Source of the DNA: Schlesneria sp. DSM 10557
GTDB lineage: Bacteria > Planctomycetota > Planctomycetia > Planctomycetales > Planctomycetaceae
Length of the DNA stretch: 64,000 nucleotides
Direction: 5' to 3'
NCBI RefSeq assembly: GCF_041860085.1
Contig: NZ_CP124747.1
Coordinates: 1,984,001 to 2,048,000 of the forward strand
Made by a program: the position numbers and the translations under genes. Under the pieces are notes generated by a model that saw nothing but the letters and a program-made list of their open reading frames with translations, did no database searches and was not told the origin of the DNA. Shown in pieces: positions 34,835-44,396 of this stretch (positions are counted from its first letter, which is position 1; each line of letters begins with the position of its first letter).

Positions 34835-36067
34835 TTACTTGAGAATCTGCTGAATCCGGCTGACCGCTTCATCGATGTTGGTCCGGCTGTTGAAGGCACT
34901 CAGACGGAAATAACCTTCCCCAGCAGCACCGAAGCCGCTCCCAGGAGTTCCGACAAGATGTGCCTTAGAGAGAAGATGATCAAAGAACTGCCAACTGGTC
35001 ATTCCACCGGGCGTCTTCAACCAGACATAAGGAGCATTCGTGCCGCCATAGACCGTCAGGCCCGCTTCCTTCAAACCGCGGCAGAGGATCGCGGCATTTT
35101 CCAGGTAGAAGTCGATCAGCGCACGGACCTGAACCTTACCCTGTTCGCTGTAGACGGCTTCCGCACCACGCTGAATGATGTAGCTCACACCGTTAAACTT
35201 GGTCGTGTGGCGGCGATTCCAAAGGGCATGCAAATCGACGGATTCTCCGGTCGGGGTCTTCGCCTGAAGGCCTTTCGGCACGACAGTGTAGGCACACCGG
35301 GTCCCCGTGAAACCGGCGGTCTTGCTGAAACTGCGGAACTCGATTGCGACATCGCGGGCACCTTCGATCTCGTAAATCGAATGCGGAATCGCGGGATCCG
35401 TGATGTACGCTTCATACGCCGCATCGAAGAAGATGATGCTGCCATTGGCTTTCGCGTAGTCGACGAATTTTTTCAGCGTTTCCCTGGTGGCGACCGTCCC
35501 GGTCGGATTATTCGGGTAGCACAGATAGATCAGATCGACTTTGCGATCGGGCAGGGCAGGGGTGAAATTGTTCTCAGCAGTCACAGGCAGATAGACGAGG
35601 CCCTCATACCGCCCGGATTCGTCGGCCGCCCCGGTACGCCCTGCCATCACGTTCGTATCGACATAGACGGGATAGACGGGGTCCGTCACAGCGATGACGT
35701 TTCCAGCGCCGAAAATGTCGAGGATATTCCCCGTGTCGCACTTGGAACCGTCGGAGACGAAGATTTCGTCCGCAGCGACGTTGGCTCCGCGGCTAACAAA
35801 ATCATTCTGGGCGATGGCATTTCTGAGAAAGTCATAGCCCTGTTCGGGTCCGTAACCCCGAAATGTTTCTCGTTTCGCCATCTCGTCCGTGGCACGGTGC
35901 ATGGCTTCGATGATGGCGGGGGGGAGCGGCTCCGTGACGTCCCCAATTCCCAGACGGATAATCTTCGCCGAGGGGTTATCGGCGGCGAATTTGGAGACTC
36001 GTCGGCCGATTTCGGGAAACAGATAACCAGCCTTGAGTTTGAGGTAATTTTCGTTGACGAGAGCCAT
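34835..36067 (-). CDS. dapL: LL-diaminopimelate aminotransferase
   Basis: 410 residues, the family length. This PLP enzyme converts tetrahydrodipicolinate directly to LL-diaminopimelate for lysine and peptidoglycan, bypassing the succinylase and acetylase steps. Recognisable parts are [20 protein letters not shown] at the N-terminus, [37 protein letters not shown] (184-193) and the PLP lysine K249 in [14 protein letters not shown]. The ending [17 protein letters not shown] is also diagnostic. DapL is typical of plants, chlamydiae and planctomycetes, which agrees with the taxonomic guess. Confidence 0.96.
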   Translation of the reverse strand: MALVNENYLKLKAGYLFPEIGRRVSKFAADNPSAKIIRLGIGDVTEPLPPAIIEAMHRATDEMAKRETFRGYGPEQGYDFLRNAIAQNDFVSRGANVAADEIFVSDGSKCDTGNILDIFGAGNVIAVTDPVYPVYVDTNVMAGRTGAADESGRYEGLVYLPVTAENNFTPALPDRKVDLIYLCYPNNPTGTVATRETLKKFVDYAKANGSIIFFDAAYEAYITDPAIPHSIYEIEGARDVAIEFRSFSKTAGFTGTRCAYTVVPKGLQAKTPTGESVDLHALWNRRHTTKFNGVSYIIQRGAEAVYSEQGKVQVRALIDFYLENAAILCRGLKEAGLTVYGGTNAPYVWLKTPGGMTSWQFFDHLLSKAHLVGTPGSGFGAAGEGYFRLSAFNSRTNIDEAVSRIQQILK

Positions 36068-36474
36068 CCCGAGTTCCTTAAGTTGCCGGAGTTCGACGCA
36101 CTACTTCTTTATTTTCTTTATTTCTGCCGCGTGGTTTTGTGTTGTAGAACCCCGCACAGGCGAATTCAACCTCATCCCCAATCGCCCCCGCTGGCCACGC
36201 CCCTCGGCTACCGGCAAGCCCACCCGATCGGTTCCCCCCGAGTCCGTGGTCGCGATCTGGTCGTCGGAATCGGTGTGGAGGGATTCTCCTGTGAGAACGG
36301 GGAAACCCCGTTCAATGTCCGATCCTTTGGAGAATCCAATAGCGTACGAATTTATTGCCAACTTCTTTATTGCCAACTTCGATTGTTGAGGACGCGCTGG
36401 TCAACACACAGCCGCAATCCTGACTCGCGACCTGGGTGGAATCGATCGTCAGGAACCAGCAGTGCGAAACATCG
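36068..36474. other. Intergenic region upstream of dapL
   Basis: About 400 bp. It contains a T-rich tract near 36107-36125 and a perfect tandem 15-bp duplication at 36351-36380. It should hold the dapL promoter on the minus strand. No gene is supported. Confidence 0.4.
36351..36380. repeat. Tandem 15-bp duplication
   Basis: TTTATTGCCAACTTC occurs twice in direct succession (36351-36365 and 36366-36380). Only two units are present, so this is probably a recent slippage event. Confidence 0.7.
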
Positions 36475-37236
36475 TCATCGGACTGCGCCGCCATTCACGT
36501 TGATGACTTGTCCGGTAATAAACGAAGCTTCGTCGCTGCAAAGAAAACGAGCGGCATTGGCAATGTCTTCGGGAAGCCCCCAACGCTGCAGCGGCGTCTC
36601 ACGCAGGACCCGTTGCTGCCAAGGGTCGCTGGCGGTCTCACCCCACGCCGTTTTGATCCATCCGGGTGCGATGCAGTTGACCCTGACACGCGGCGCCAGA
36701 CTCAATGCCAGCGAGCGGCTGAAACCCATCACGGCATTTTTGGTTGCGGCGAAAAGTTCCCCACTGTTTCCTTCCATTCCCCGATCTGCCTGGTCCCAAC
36801 CGATGGTGATGATGGCTCCCGTCCCCCGATCGTACATCCGTCGTCCAGCGCAACCTGCCAGGATCATCCCGGCTCGAACGTCGACGTCGAGCAGAGATTG
36901 TAGTTTTTGCTCATACCCCCAGTTGGCAGCGTCGCCGGTCAGAATATCAGCCCCCGCATTGTTCACCCAGATGTCGAAACCTTGCTGTTCTTCCCAGATT
37001 TGCGAAACGAACGCTTCGAGGACGCTGGAATCAGAAAAATCAGCTTGTGCGAGACTGGCTTTCCGACCAAGTGACCGGATTTCTGCGGCGAGAGACTCGG
37101 AGGCGTCACGCGACCGGGCGAAGTGGATGACGACATCGGCGCCCGCTTGCGCGAGGGTTAAGGCGATTGCGCGACCAATTCCGCTTGCAGCCCCTGTGAC
37201 GACGGCAGTGCGATTCGCGAGACTGGCAAACTCCAC
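36475..37236 (-). CDS. SDR-family protein with Tyr-to-Phe change at the catalytic site
   Basis: 253 residues with a complete SDR fold: NAD(P) site TGAASGIG (14-21), NNAG (92-95), and the late PGWIKT and ITGQVINVNGG. It resembles FabG-type 3-ketoacyl-ACP reductases. The YxxxK motif, however, reads FAATK (F162, K166), and the usual catalytic Ser region reads TIGWDQADRG. Because the change is accompanied by well-kept fold motifs, this may be a distinct subfamily rather than a decayed enzyme; classic reductase chemistry would be impaired. It is isolated between non-coding stretches. Confidence 0.85.
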   Translation of the reverse strand: MEFASLANRTAVVTGAASGIGRAIALTLAQAGADVVIHFARSRDASESLAAEIRSLGRKASLAQADFSDSSVLEAFVSQIWEEQQGFDIWVNNAGADILTGDAANWGYEQKLQSLLDVDVRAGMILAGCAGRRMYDRGTGAIITIGWDQADRGMEGNSGELFAATKNAVMGFSRSLALSLAPRVRVNCIAPGWIKTAWGETASDPWQQRVLRETPLQRWGLPEDIANAARFLCSDEASFITGQVINVNGGAVR

Positions 37237-37845
37237 GAGAAAATCTTTCGTAAGAAGGAAATTGGGTCTTGAGAGAGGGAGGCCGAAATCAATAATTCCG
37301 CCATCTGAAGCTAACGAAAGAGTTCAAATGGTGCAGTTTTTGCTTAAACCCAGACGCGAACTTCAGACTTGTGTACATTTTGTCTTAAATTTGTGTGAAT
37401 TCCAGTGATTTCATCGTAAGAACCGTAAAAATCGGGGCTTCCGGCATGCGGAAACTTTGATGCTGCCAGTTGACTCTTGAAACTTGCCCAGACATACTAC
37501 TCACCAAGAGCTCGATCCGTTACCCAGGCATGGGTAGTCTCGATCAGCTTAGAATTAGGCCTCATTGCACATCATGTCGCGCACCTATCTGCGTCAGTCA
37601 AGGTTTTGCCTATCGACGAATTTTGAGAATCGCTGCAACTTTTACACAGTCAGAAGTGTCAGTCACTCAGTGTCTGATTTGCAGCGGGACTTGGCAGCCA
37701 GGAAATCAGATGATCCTCTCGGAGCATCGGTTCCCCAGCCATCGAAATTGGCTAAGTACCAAAAAATAGATTGATTTAATCAGCTTGATCCACACCAGAC
37801 GTATGTCGGTCCGTTCGTAGTGCGCTCACATGCTGCCAATTCACT
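37237..37845. other. AT-richer divergent intergenic region
   Basis: About 610 bp between the SDR gene and the ArsR-type regulator. It is clearly more AT-rich than the genes. A 16-base element (ATGCTGCCAGTTGACT at 37460-37475) recurs with two changes at 37830-37845, immediately before the regulator's GTG. Short open frames are unconvincing. Confidence 0.45.
37460..37475. repeat. 16-base element, distal copy of a pair upstream of the ArsR gene
   Basis: ATGCTGCCAGTTGACT; the second copy (37830-37845) differs at two positions and abuts the regulator start codon. The pair could be operator half-sites for autoregulation or coincidence. Confidence 0.3.
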
Positions 37846-38352
37846 GTGAGAAAATGGATGATCTCCGAGGATATTCCCGTGTCGAACCCAGACACACATC
37901 GTGATTCCGCTGCCCCAATACAAGAAGGGGCGGCTTTACACCTAGAGAGTGAGAAGGAAATGATTGCGACAATTGATTCGTTGGGCCCGACTCGAACCGG
38001 AGTTTCGTTTCCAGAGCTATCGGAGCAGCTCGAACGAGACCTCGTTCAAGTTTTCAAACTGCTGGCCGACGAAACCCGCCTGAAGATTTTGATGTATCTT
38101 CTGCGGGAGCAAGAACTTCACGTTTCAGCCCTGTGCGAGCGACTCAACCAGAGCCAGCCAGCGGTCAGCCATCACCTGGCCTTACTCCGGGTTGCAGGCC
38201 TGATTGAACCGCGACGAGACGGGAAGCACAATTTTTACTCAGTAAGAGAAAAACATTTTCATAAGTTGATCGGTGAACTCTTCAAAACGATGAGTGATCC
38301 CCAGAGCGACGAACTTCGCTTCCAGAATTTCGTCCTGACCCAAGAACCCTGA
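37846..38352 (+). CDS. ArsR/SmtB-family transcriptional regulator
   Basis: 168 residues from GTG at 37846; in-frame ATG at 37858 and GTG at 37879 are alternatives and the first 50 residues are not conserved in type. The winged helix occupies about residues 65-150: LVQVFKLLADETRLKILMYLLREQELHVSALCERLNQSQPAVSHHLALLRVAGLIEPRRDGKHNFYSV. No CxC or other obvious metal site is seen, so the signal is unknown. The following gene encodes an exported protein 409 bp downstream. Confidence 0.9.
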   Translation: MRKWMISEDIPVSNPDTHRDSAAPIQEGAALHLESEKEMIATIDSLGPTRTGVSFPELSEQLERDLVQVFKLLADETRLKILMYLLREQELHVSALCERLNQSQPAVSHHLALLRVAGLIEPRRDGKHNFYSVREKHFHKLIGELFKTMSDPQSDELRFQNFVLTQEP

Positions 38353-38761
38353 TCGGGTGTAACTGCAGGTCCCGCGACCTTCCGGCGTGTCCGTTTTCCT
38401 CAGCTCGGGCCAGAGCTTGGTGAAGAAAACGGGATCTCGCCCCAGTACCCCGACCGAGTCAAAGCAGAGCAGCAATCGTGTTGCTCTGCCCACGGCGGCT
38501 AATCTCTTTTCTCGCAGCACTGTCTCAATCGCTGCGTTTTGGCCGTCGATTACTCCCACGCCTACTGCAGTTGCCTGCTGCAAGAGCTTTCGCTTCCGCC
38601 AGTCTTCGCTGGTGATCCTGTGTGCGGAAATTACCTTGGCATGCTGACCCGTTTGTGCGAGCATTTGCTCCCTGCGGTCGGTCAAAATCTTCCCAACTAC
38701 ACTCCAGCACTGCTTGCAGCTCGACAAGTTACCTGCGCTGCTGGCTGAACGAGGGGCCCCT
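38353..38761. other. Region between the regulator and the exported-protein gene
   Basis: About 410 bp. A 184-codon minus-strand frame (38239-38793) runs through it and overlaps both neighbours; I do not accept it as a gene with confidence. The plus strand has a GAGGGG ribosome-binding site just before 38762. Confidence 0.35.
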
Positions 38762-40351
38762 ATGCTCCGCCATTTCCGCCTTGCAAAGGTCATTTTTCAG
38801 GCAGCGATGCCCTATTTCGCGGTGTTTTGGGGGCTTGCTGCTTCCCTGAAGGGTGACGAACAACGCCCCGCACCTCTCGCCGAGCGACCTGTTTTGACCA
38901 TCTTCGTTTCCAGCCAGGATCGGATTCGACAGGCGTGCGAAACAATCTTTGAGTCGGTGGACCGCCCCGATCTAGCCACTTCCATCAACGAACGATTGAC
39001 GGGTTTCCGGGACCTTGCCGGTATCGAGCCAACCAAGCCTGCCGGGATCATGACAGTCTGGGATGACGAAAAACCGCGAGAGATCGTCTTTATCCCCAAA
39101 ACGGAAATTGAAGAGCTCTTAAAGACAGCGACATTTGGCGTTGTCGGATATCATCAGGTCACACCGGACCACTACGAAATCGAACGCCCCGGTTCCCCGT
39201 ACCACGTGCTGGTACAGAAAGACTATGCGCTGTTCGCCGACTCTGAAGCCACGATTCGAGCACTTCGCGTATCGCCGCTTAAGCTCACCCAGGGACTGCG
39301 CGACAGGTACGACGCTGCTCTAAAAGCCGACTTGCTCCAGATTCCTCAACCGATCAAAACCCACTGGATCGCCGACTTGCGCCAGCAGATCGAACCCTGG
39401 TTGCAGCCAATGGACGACGAAGACGAAGAACAGGCAGCGATCCGCAAGTCGGCTGGAAAGCTGGTGCTGGATTTCATCGAACACCTGGTACTCGATACAA
39501 AGTCTTTTACCGCAGGTTGTCGAATTGACCCCGAGAACCGACACATTATCTTTGAGCTAAGCATCGAAAGTGTGCCGAAAAGCCGACTCTCCGCAGTGTT
39601 GAGGCAACTGAAAGCTGTTCGCAGCGAGTACTCGACGCTGGTTCAATCCGATGTCGCCGCAGGACTCGCGTTCGATCTTCCCCTTGCAGGAATCTGGGAG
39701 CAGCTCCGCAAGAATCCGGGAGACGAAGAGGCAAAACCCTCACGGCTGGAAATTGGCCTTCAGCTCGTCGGCTCAAAAGCGGGTGAATTGTCGCTGATCA
39801 CTGCGTTCCACGGTCCCGATGTCGAAGGGATGAACGCGTCGATCCCTCGCTGGCTGGAACGACTGGAAAGCGCGGGACACCTGGCCGATTTGCGAGAAAG
39901 CTTTGACATTCACGAAGGGGTCGTTCTGCACAGTCTGATGCCTCACGAGCTGCCCACATGGATTACCCACTGGACAGGAAACAATATCGAGATCATCGTC
40001 GGTCAGGCAACCAGGACTATATGGCTGGGTATTGGACAGCCCGCCCCCCTCGTGGAGCGCCTCTGTAATGCCATCGACCTCGTCGCCGCTGCTCCAGAGA
40101 ACCAGCGTGGGGCCGCAGCCGTCAAAGGCCGGTTGAGTGCCAAGGTCCTTCCCCAGTTCCTCGTAACGGACATACTCAACTCCGACCCCGACGCAGCGGA
40201 GCAAGAATTTTCCAAAGGGGAAGACGGCTTGAGTTTGTCGCTGGAACCGTTTCCTGAGGGGCTCAAACTGAAAGTCGAGCTCGAGGAAGGATTCGTGCGT
40301 CTGATCGGCCGAGGTTGGGTCAAGCAGATCGAGGAATCACAAGCCCGGTGA
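38762..40351 (+). CDS. Large exported protein of unknown function
   Basis: 529 residues from the ATG at 38762, preceded by GAGGGG at 5 bases. The N-terminus (LAKVIFQAAMPYFAVFWGLAASLKG) looks like a signal peptide. The rest is soluble alpha/beta sequence with an acidic patch (PMDDEDEEQAA). Repeated patterns of predicted strand-helix units suggest two or three similar domains, but no catalytic motif is recognised. The architecture is reminiscent of uncharacterised planctomycete secreted proteins. It is followed by the convergent GYF-repeat gene. Confidence 0.8.
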   Translation: MLRHFRLAKVIFQAAMPYFAVFWGLAASLKGDEQRPAPLAERPVLTIFVSSQDRIRQACETIFESVDRPDLATSINERLTGFRDLAGIEPTKPAGIMTVWDDEKPREIVFIPKTEIEELLKTATFGVVGYHQVTPDHYEIERPGSPYHVLVQKDYALFADSEATIRALRVSPLKLTQGLRDRYDAALKADLLQIPQPIKTHWIADLRQQIEPWLQPMDDEDEEQAAIRKSAGKLVLDFIEHLVLDTKSFTAGCRIDPENRHIIFELSIESVPKSRLSAVLRQLKAVRSEYSTLVQSDVAAGLAFDLPLAGIWEQLRKNPGDEEAKPSRLEIGLQLVGSKAGELSLITAFHGPDVEGMNASIPRWLERLESAGHLADLRESFDIHEGVVLHSLMPHELPTWITHWTGNNIEIIVGQATRTIWLGIGQPAPLVERLCNAIDLVAAAPENQRGAAAVKGRLSAKVLPQFLVTDILNSDPDAAEQEFSKGEDGLSLSLEPFPEGLKLKVELEEGFVRLIGRGWVKQIEESQAR

Positions 40352-40517
40352 GACGTAACAAATTGGCAGTCCCGACGAAGCTGATTGGAAATCCGAGACC
40401 ATCCCAGATGTCCCGCACCCGCGTCGGCCAGCGAGCGGTTGGTAATTGAGCCCAGAGATCTGACAAACAGCAGAGGACGAATGCTGCGCTGCGGTCCAGG
40501 CCTTTCATAAGAAAGAA

Positions 40518-40545
40518 GCCTCACGATCGTATGTGATCGCGAGGC
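40518..40545 (-). terminator. Rho-independent terminator after the GYF-repeat gene
   Basis: GCCTCACGATC (40518-40528) and GATCGCGAGGC (40535-40545) form an 11-bp stem with one mismatch around GTATGT. On the minus strand it is followed by TTCTTTCTT and lies 45 bp after the stop at 40590. Confidence 0.7.
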
Positions 40546-40589
40546 CTCTCACGAGTGGTTATACAGAGGGAGACAGAAGAAGCCAGGAC

Positions 40590-42191
40590 CTATTTGACCT
40601 TCAGAATTCTCGCGAGGTCGGTCACCGTCTTGTTCATCAACTTCTCTGCGTCTGTTGGCTTGGAAAGGTCTTCCTTGCCAACATCCTGCATCTTCTTGGC
40701 CAGGCTTCGGAGCTTTGCGGTTGCCGCGCCGGTCTTGCCTTTCAGCTCAGTTTCGATCGGCTTGGCAACTTTGGCCATTTTTGCCGTGATCTTTTTGAGT
40801 TCATCTTGACTGGGTGGCGTATCGGCTGCTCGTGCATTCTGCATTTCGGCATACGCGGTTTTCAGAATCTTAAAGCGTTTGACGTCAGCAGATTCGCCGA
40901 GAAAAGGGAGGATCAGATAGATCAGTCCACCCAGCACAACAACGCCGACGACCCCCAGAATCGGTTTCAGGAGTTTGTCCATCCCGCCGCTCTTGGCGGG
41001 TGGCCGACGAACCGGGACCATTGGTCGAGCAGCAGCACCTCCTCCACCTGCTTGCCACGGGTTTGAGGCGGGCATGCTGGGGGGCGGAGATGAGACTTCG
41101 GCTGGCGGAGTTACAGGCCGCACAGGCTCAGAGGGGGCGGCGGCAGGTATCGGCCGGATCGGGGTGGTGGTCCTGAAGTCGGACTTGGTTTCGACGACGG
41201 CTTTGGGGAGTTCAGGAAAGAGTCCGGGCAATTCACCAGCGACAACATAAGCGTTGAAGCCCTGGCGGACGAAGTCTTCCCGAACAAGCCGACCGTTAGC
41301 GACCCATTCCATCAGTTTCGCCAGCGGGACAGGACCATATTCCTTCCCGCGGATGGTGCACCACCATTTGTCTTCGACGACAGGTTTCGTTTCAACGACG
41401 GTTTCTGTCTCTTCAGGAGCGGTATCGAAGACTTCAGTTTCGTCCTCTGCCACTTGGGGGACTTCAGGAACGCTCGCTCGAGCTTTGCGACTTGCTGCCG
41501 GTCGCTGGTCCAAGGTAACAGAGAAGGATTTTTTGGGGTCCTGGAACGGAAGGTGGGCCATCAGCTTGCCGATCGAACCGGCTCGGCGCCAGACCCCGCC
41601 TTCCCCGAATCGAACATCATCGTTGACGGAAAGAGTTTGATTCTTGGCAAGTTCAATCAGCTCATCAAAGGAAACCGGGCCAAATTCGTTGCCGAAGAGC
41701 TTATAGTACCAACCTTGCGAGTCGGACGATTCGGTGGCTCGTCCACGCGTGGCAACCGGGGCTGCTGGAAGAGTCGCGACAGAGGAAAAGTGACCTGCAA
41801 GCTGCGTAATGGAGTCGGCACGCCTCCAGGAACCACGGCCCCCGGCGCGGACCTCGTCATCAGGCGAGAGGGTTTGATTTGCGGCAAGCTCAATCAGGGT
41901 TTCGACGGAAACGGGCCCAAATTCGTCGCCAAACAGCTTGTAGTGCCAACTGTCCCCCTCGACGACGTCGATTTCGACGGAGCTCTTTCCGGATCCCTTT
42001 GGAATATGCGACCCGGCAGGCATGTGGGCCATCAACTGGCCCATTGAGCCAGCTCGCCTCCAATTCCCGTTGGCGCCAAACCGGACTTCGTCATCGCTCC
42101 CCAGTACGCGATTTTTGGCCAATTCGACCAGTTCATCGAAGGCTACTGGCCCGAATTCTTCACCGAATGACTTGTAGTACCATCCGTCCAT
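40590..42191 (-). CDS. Membrane protein with four tandem GYF_2 (DUF4339-like) domains
   Basis: 533 residues. Four copies of a 55-residue GYF_2 unit lie at about 2-56, 81-135, 159-213 and 275-328; the first three share W-x-YK-x-FG-x-EFGPV and a conserved WRRA(G/D)SI-type ending, and the fourth is divergent (WWCTIRGKEYGPVPL). A Pro-rich linker leads to a single membrane helix (about 409-431) and a 100-residue helical tail. GYF_2 domains bind proline-rich or other linear peptides; the domains precede the helix and there is no signal peptide, so they probably face the cytoplasm. Four in a row suggests multivalent binding. The ligand is unknown. Confidence 0.88.
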   Translation of the reverse strand: MDGWYYKSFGEEFGPVAFDELVELAKNRVLGSDDEVRFGANGNWRRAGSMGQLMAHMPAGSHIPKGSGKSSVEIDVVEGDSWHYKLFGDEFGPVSVETLIELAANQTLSPDDEVRAGGRGSWRRADSITQLAGHFSSVATLPAAPVATRGRATESSDSQGWYYKLFGNEFGPVSFDELIELAKNQTLSVNDDVRFGEGGVWRRAGSIGKLMAHLPFQDPKKSFSVTLDQRPAASRKARASVPEVPQVAEDETEVFDTAPEETETVVETKPVVEDKWWCTIRGKEYGPVPLAKLMEWVANGRLVREDFVRQGFNAYVVAGELPGLFPELPKAVVETKSDFRTTTPIRPIPAAAPSEPVRPVTPPAEVSSPPPSMPASNPWQAGGGGAAARPMVPVRRPPAKSGGMDKLLKPILGVVGVVVLGGLIYLILPFLGESADVKRFKILKTAYAEMQNARAADTPPSQDELKKITAKMAKVAKPIETELKGKTGAATAKLRSLAKKMQDVGKEDLSKPTDAEKLMNKTVTDLARILKVK

Positions 42192-42830
42192 TGCAGTGCT
42201 TTCCCCAGTCCCAAAATCACGCCTGAATGTCGATTAATGACATCCACGAGAGCGATACACCCAAGTTACTTCTATAATCGCCTGAAATTTGGGAAATGTC
42301 CACCATTTCAATGGACTTTTCATGTACAACCCGGACTCTGACATAGCGACATATCATCATATTTTGCGTGCGATGATGAAGCCGGATGCAGACCGCGCAG
42401 GACAGAGCATTCCAGCAACGATTCCCTCGCTTCACGCGCAGGCACCTTGAAAAATAGCCCGCTCCGTAGACGGATTCCAGAAAAAAACCAATTCGCAAAA
42501 CAGTTTGCGAACCCCGTGGCCGGCGGCGACCGCCCTTATTTTCTGCAATCAGGCCCCCGAAAGTCTTGTCAAACGCGGAGGCGCGGCTCTACGCCAACGC
42601 GACCTCCCCTCTGAGGAGATCGCTTAAGTTTTCCCGGACGCATGATATCGGCGAATATGAAATGGGAATGAAGCAGGTGTGAATAGTTGATGTGGACTAA
42701 AAAGCACATTCAACGGATGGACTCCCTCTCGTAGCGGCGGTCGCTTCGGAGTTGGCCAATAAAAAAGGAGGCCGACAAGTCGACCTCCTTGAGCTCCGCT
42801 CATTTACACCGGTATCAGTTCATCCCTGCA
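42192..42830. other. Intergenic region with cysS terminator
   Basis: About 640 bp upstream of the GYF-repeat gene and downstream of cysS. Besides the terminator at 42761-42790 I see only weak GC-rich stems near 42520-42610. No gene is supported. Confidence 0.4.
42761..42790 (-). terminator. Rho-independent terminator after cysS
   Basis: AAGGAGG (42765-42771) pairs with CCTCCTT (42784-42790), extended by CGAC/GTCG after one mismatch. On the minus strand the stem is followed by a run of six T (42766-42761), and the stem begins 40 bp after the cysS stop. Confidence 0.8.
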
Positions 42831-44396
42831 TTAACCGCGTCGCCACAAAGTCTGATCGGTCCGGTCTTCAAGGGTGATCTTCAGTTCATTGAGCTTATTG
42901 CGGATCAAATCGGCAACAGCAAAGTTTTTATTCTTTCGTGCATCAGCACGAATCTGGATGACCAACTGCATTAGCCCATCCAGCAGGCCGTCATCAGCGG
43001 ACACTGCTTTCTGACGGGCTGCGCGGAAGACCCCCAGAATCTGGGACAGCTCTTTGAGCAGCACCATGCCGGCAGTCAAAGGGACGAGCAGGCTCTTGTC
43101 ACCACTGCTGCTGTCGAGTTTGTGATCGCTGATGAATCCGTTAAGAGTCTTCCTCAGATCGAACAGAACTCCCACAGCCCCCCCGGTGTTGAAATCATCG
43201 TCCATCGATTCAAGGTAGCGTTTCCGCAGTTCATTCAACTCGTTGTAGAATGCGGCTGGTCCGCCTGAAAGCTCTGTCGCTTCGTTCCTGTGTTCCACTG
43301 TCTCCAGTGAATAGAACGATTGGCCTGTGATACGTTCATAGGACTCGAACAGTCGATAGAAACCTTCCAGTGACTTACCTGTCTCTGCGATGCGTTCATC
43401 GCTGAAGTCGATCGGGCTGCGGTAGTGCGTGGCGAGCAGAAAGAAGCGAATCGTTTCCGGTTCGTGACGGGCAAACAGCTCTTTGACCGATGCGGCCCCC
43501 TTCGAACCCGCCAGTTTGTTGGCTTCTTGCGCTTCTTTGGCGGCCGCAAGGTCGGCAGCTTTGTCGCCGTGCTTATCGTGGCCGCCACCCACTTTGCCAG
43601 AGGCGCCACTGGCCTGCATCAGTCCATTATGCATCCAGTACCGGGCAAATGGCTTACCGGTGCAACTCTCTGACTGAGCAAGTTCGTTCTCGTGGTGAGG
43701 GAACATCAGGTCCAGGCCACCGCCGTGGATATCGATCGAGTCACCGAGGATCTTTCGCGCCATCGCCGAACATTCGATATGCCAACCTGGTCGACCGCGC
43801 CCCCATGGGCTGTCCCAGGCAGGTTCACCCGGTTTGGATCCCTTCCACAGAGCGAAGTCGGCAGGATGTCGCTTGCCACCGTGGGTCTCGGCGCGTGTCC
43901 CGGCCAGCATCTGTTCCAGACTACGGCCGCTCAACTTTCCGTAATCACCATCGTGGGTGCAGTTGAAGTAGACATCCCCATCCAGCGGATAGGCAAATCC
44001 CTTTTCAATCAGCGTGGCGATGATCTCCTGCATCTCTTTGATGTGCTGAGTGGCGTACGGAAAATGGTCGATGCCGTCGACAGCCATTGTCTTGAGGTTA
44101 TCGAAATAGTCCTGCGTCATCTCTTTGGCGAGAGCCTCGACCGTCACCCCTTTTTCATTGGCACGGTTGATCAGCTTGTCGTCGACATCGGTAATGTTGA
44201 CGACCCATGTCACCTTGTAACCACTGTAGGTCAGGTACCGTTTCACGGTATCAAAGATGACGGGGCCGACCATGTGACCGATGTGAGCCGGCTTGTAGAC
44301 AGTCGGACCGCACAGATACATGCTGACTTTACCGGGTTCCACCGTCTGAAACGCTTCCTTCTGACGTGAGAGGGTATTGTAAACGCGAAGTGACAT
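42831..44396 (-). CDS. cysS: Cysteinyl-tRNA synthetase with altered KMSKS loop
   Basis: 521 residues, slightly longer than usual. It charges tRNA-Cys. The class I HIGH motif is HIGH (38-41), and the zinc ligands are C29, C209 (HIECSAM), H234 and E238 (FPHHENE). Other markers are NITDVDDKLI, DIHGGGLDL and HYRSPIDFS. Where other CysRS enzymes have EKMSKSLGN, this protein has an inserted stretch (about 262-293, rich in Gly, His, Lys and Ala) and then NKLAGSKGAASVKELF, so KMSKS is replaced by KLAGS at 294-298. The rest is intact, so the enzyme is likely functional. It is the only copy in the window. Confidence 0.95.
   Translation of the reverse strand: MSLRVYNTLSRQKEAFQTVEPGKVSMYLCGPTVYKPAHIGHMVGPVIFDTVKRYLTYSGYKVTWVVNITDVDDKLINRANEKGVTVEALAKEMTQDYFDNLKTMAVDGIDHFPYATQHIKEMQEIIATLIEKGFAYPLDGDVYFNCTHDGDYGKLSGRSLEQMLAGTRAETHGGKRHPADFALWKGSKPGEPAWDSPWGRGRPGWHIECSAMARKILGDSIDIHGGGLDLMFPHHENELAQSESCTGKPFARYWMHNGLMQASGASGKVGGGHDKHGDKAADLAAAKEAQEANKLAGSKGAASVKELFARHEPETIRFFLLATHYRSPIDFSDERIAETGKSLEGFYRLFESYERITGQSFYSLETVEHRNEATELSGGPAAFYNELNELRKRYLESMDDDFNTGGAVGVLFDLRKTLNGFISDHKLDSSSGDKSLLVPLTAGMVLLKELSQILGVFRAARQKAVSADDGLLDGLMQLVIQIRADARKNKNFAVADLIRNKLNELKITLEDRTDQTLWRRG

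Noticed and set aside
34958-37408. 816-codon plus-strand frame opposite dapL and the SDR gene
   Set aside because: It is antisense to two clearly recognised genes, crosses their intergenic gap, and its translation has no domain-like segments; it reflects GC-biased third positions on the other strand.
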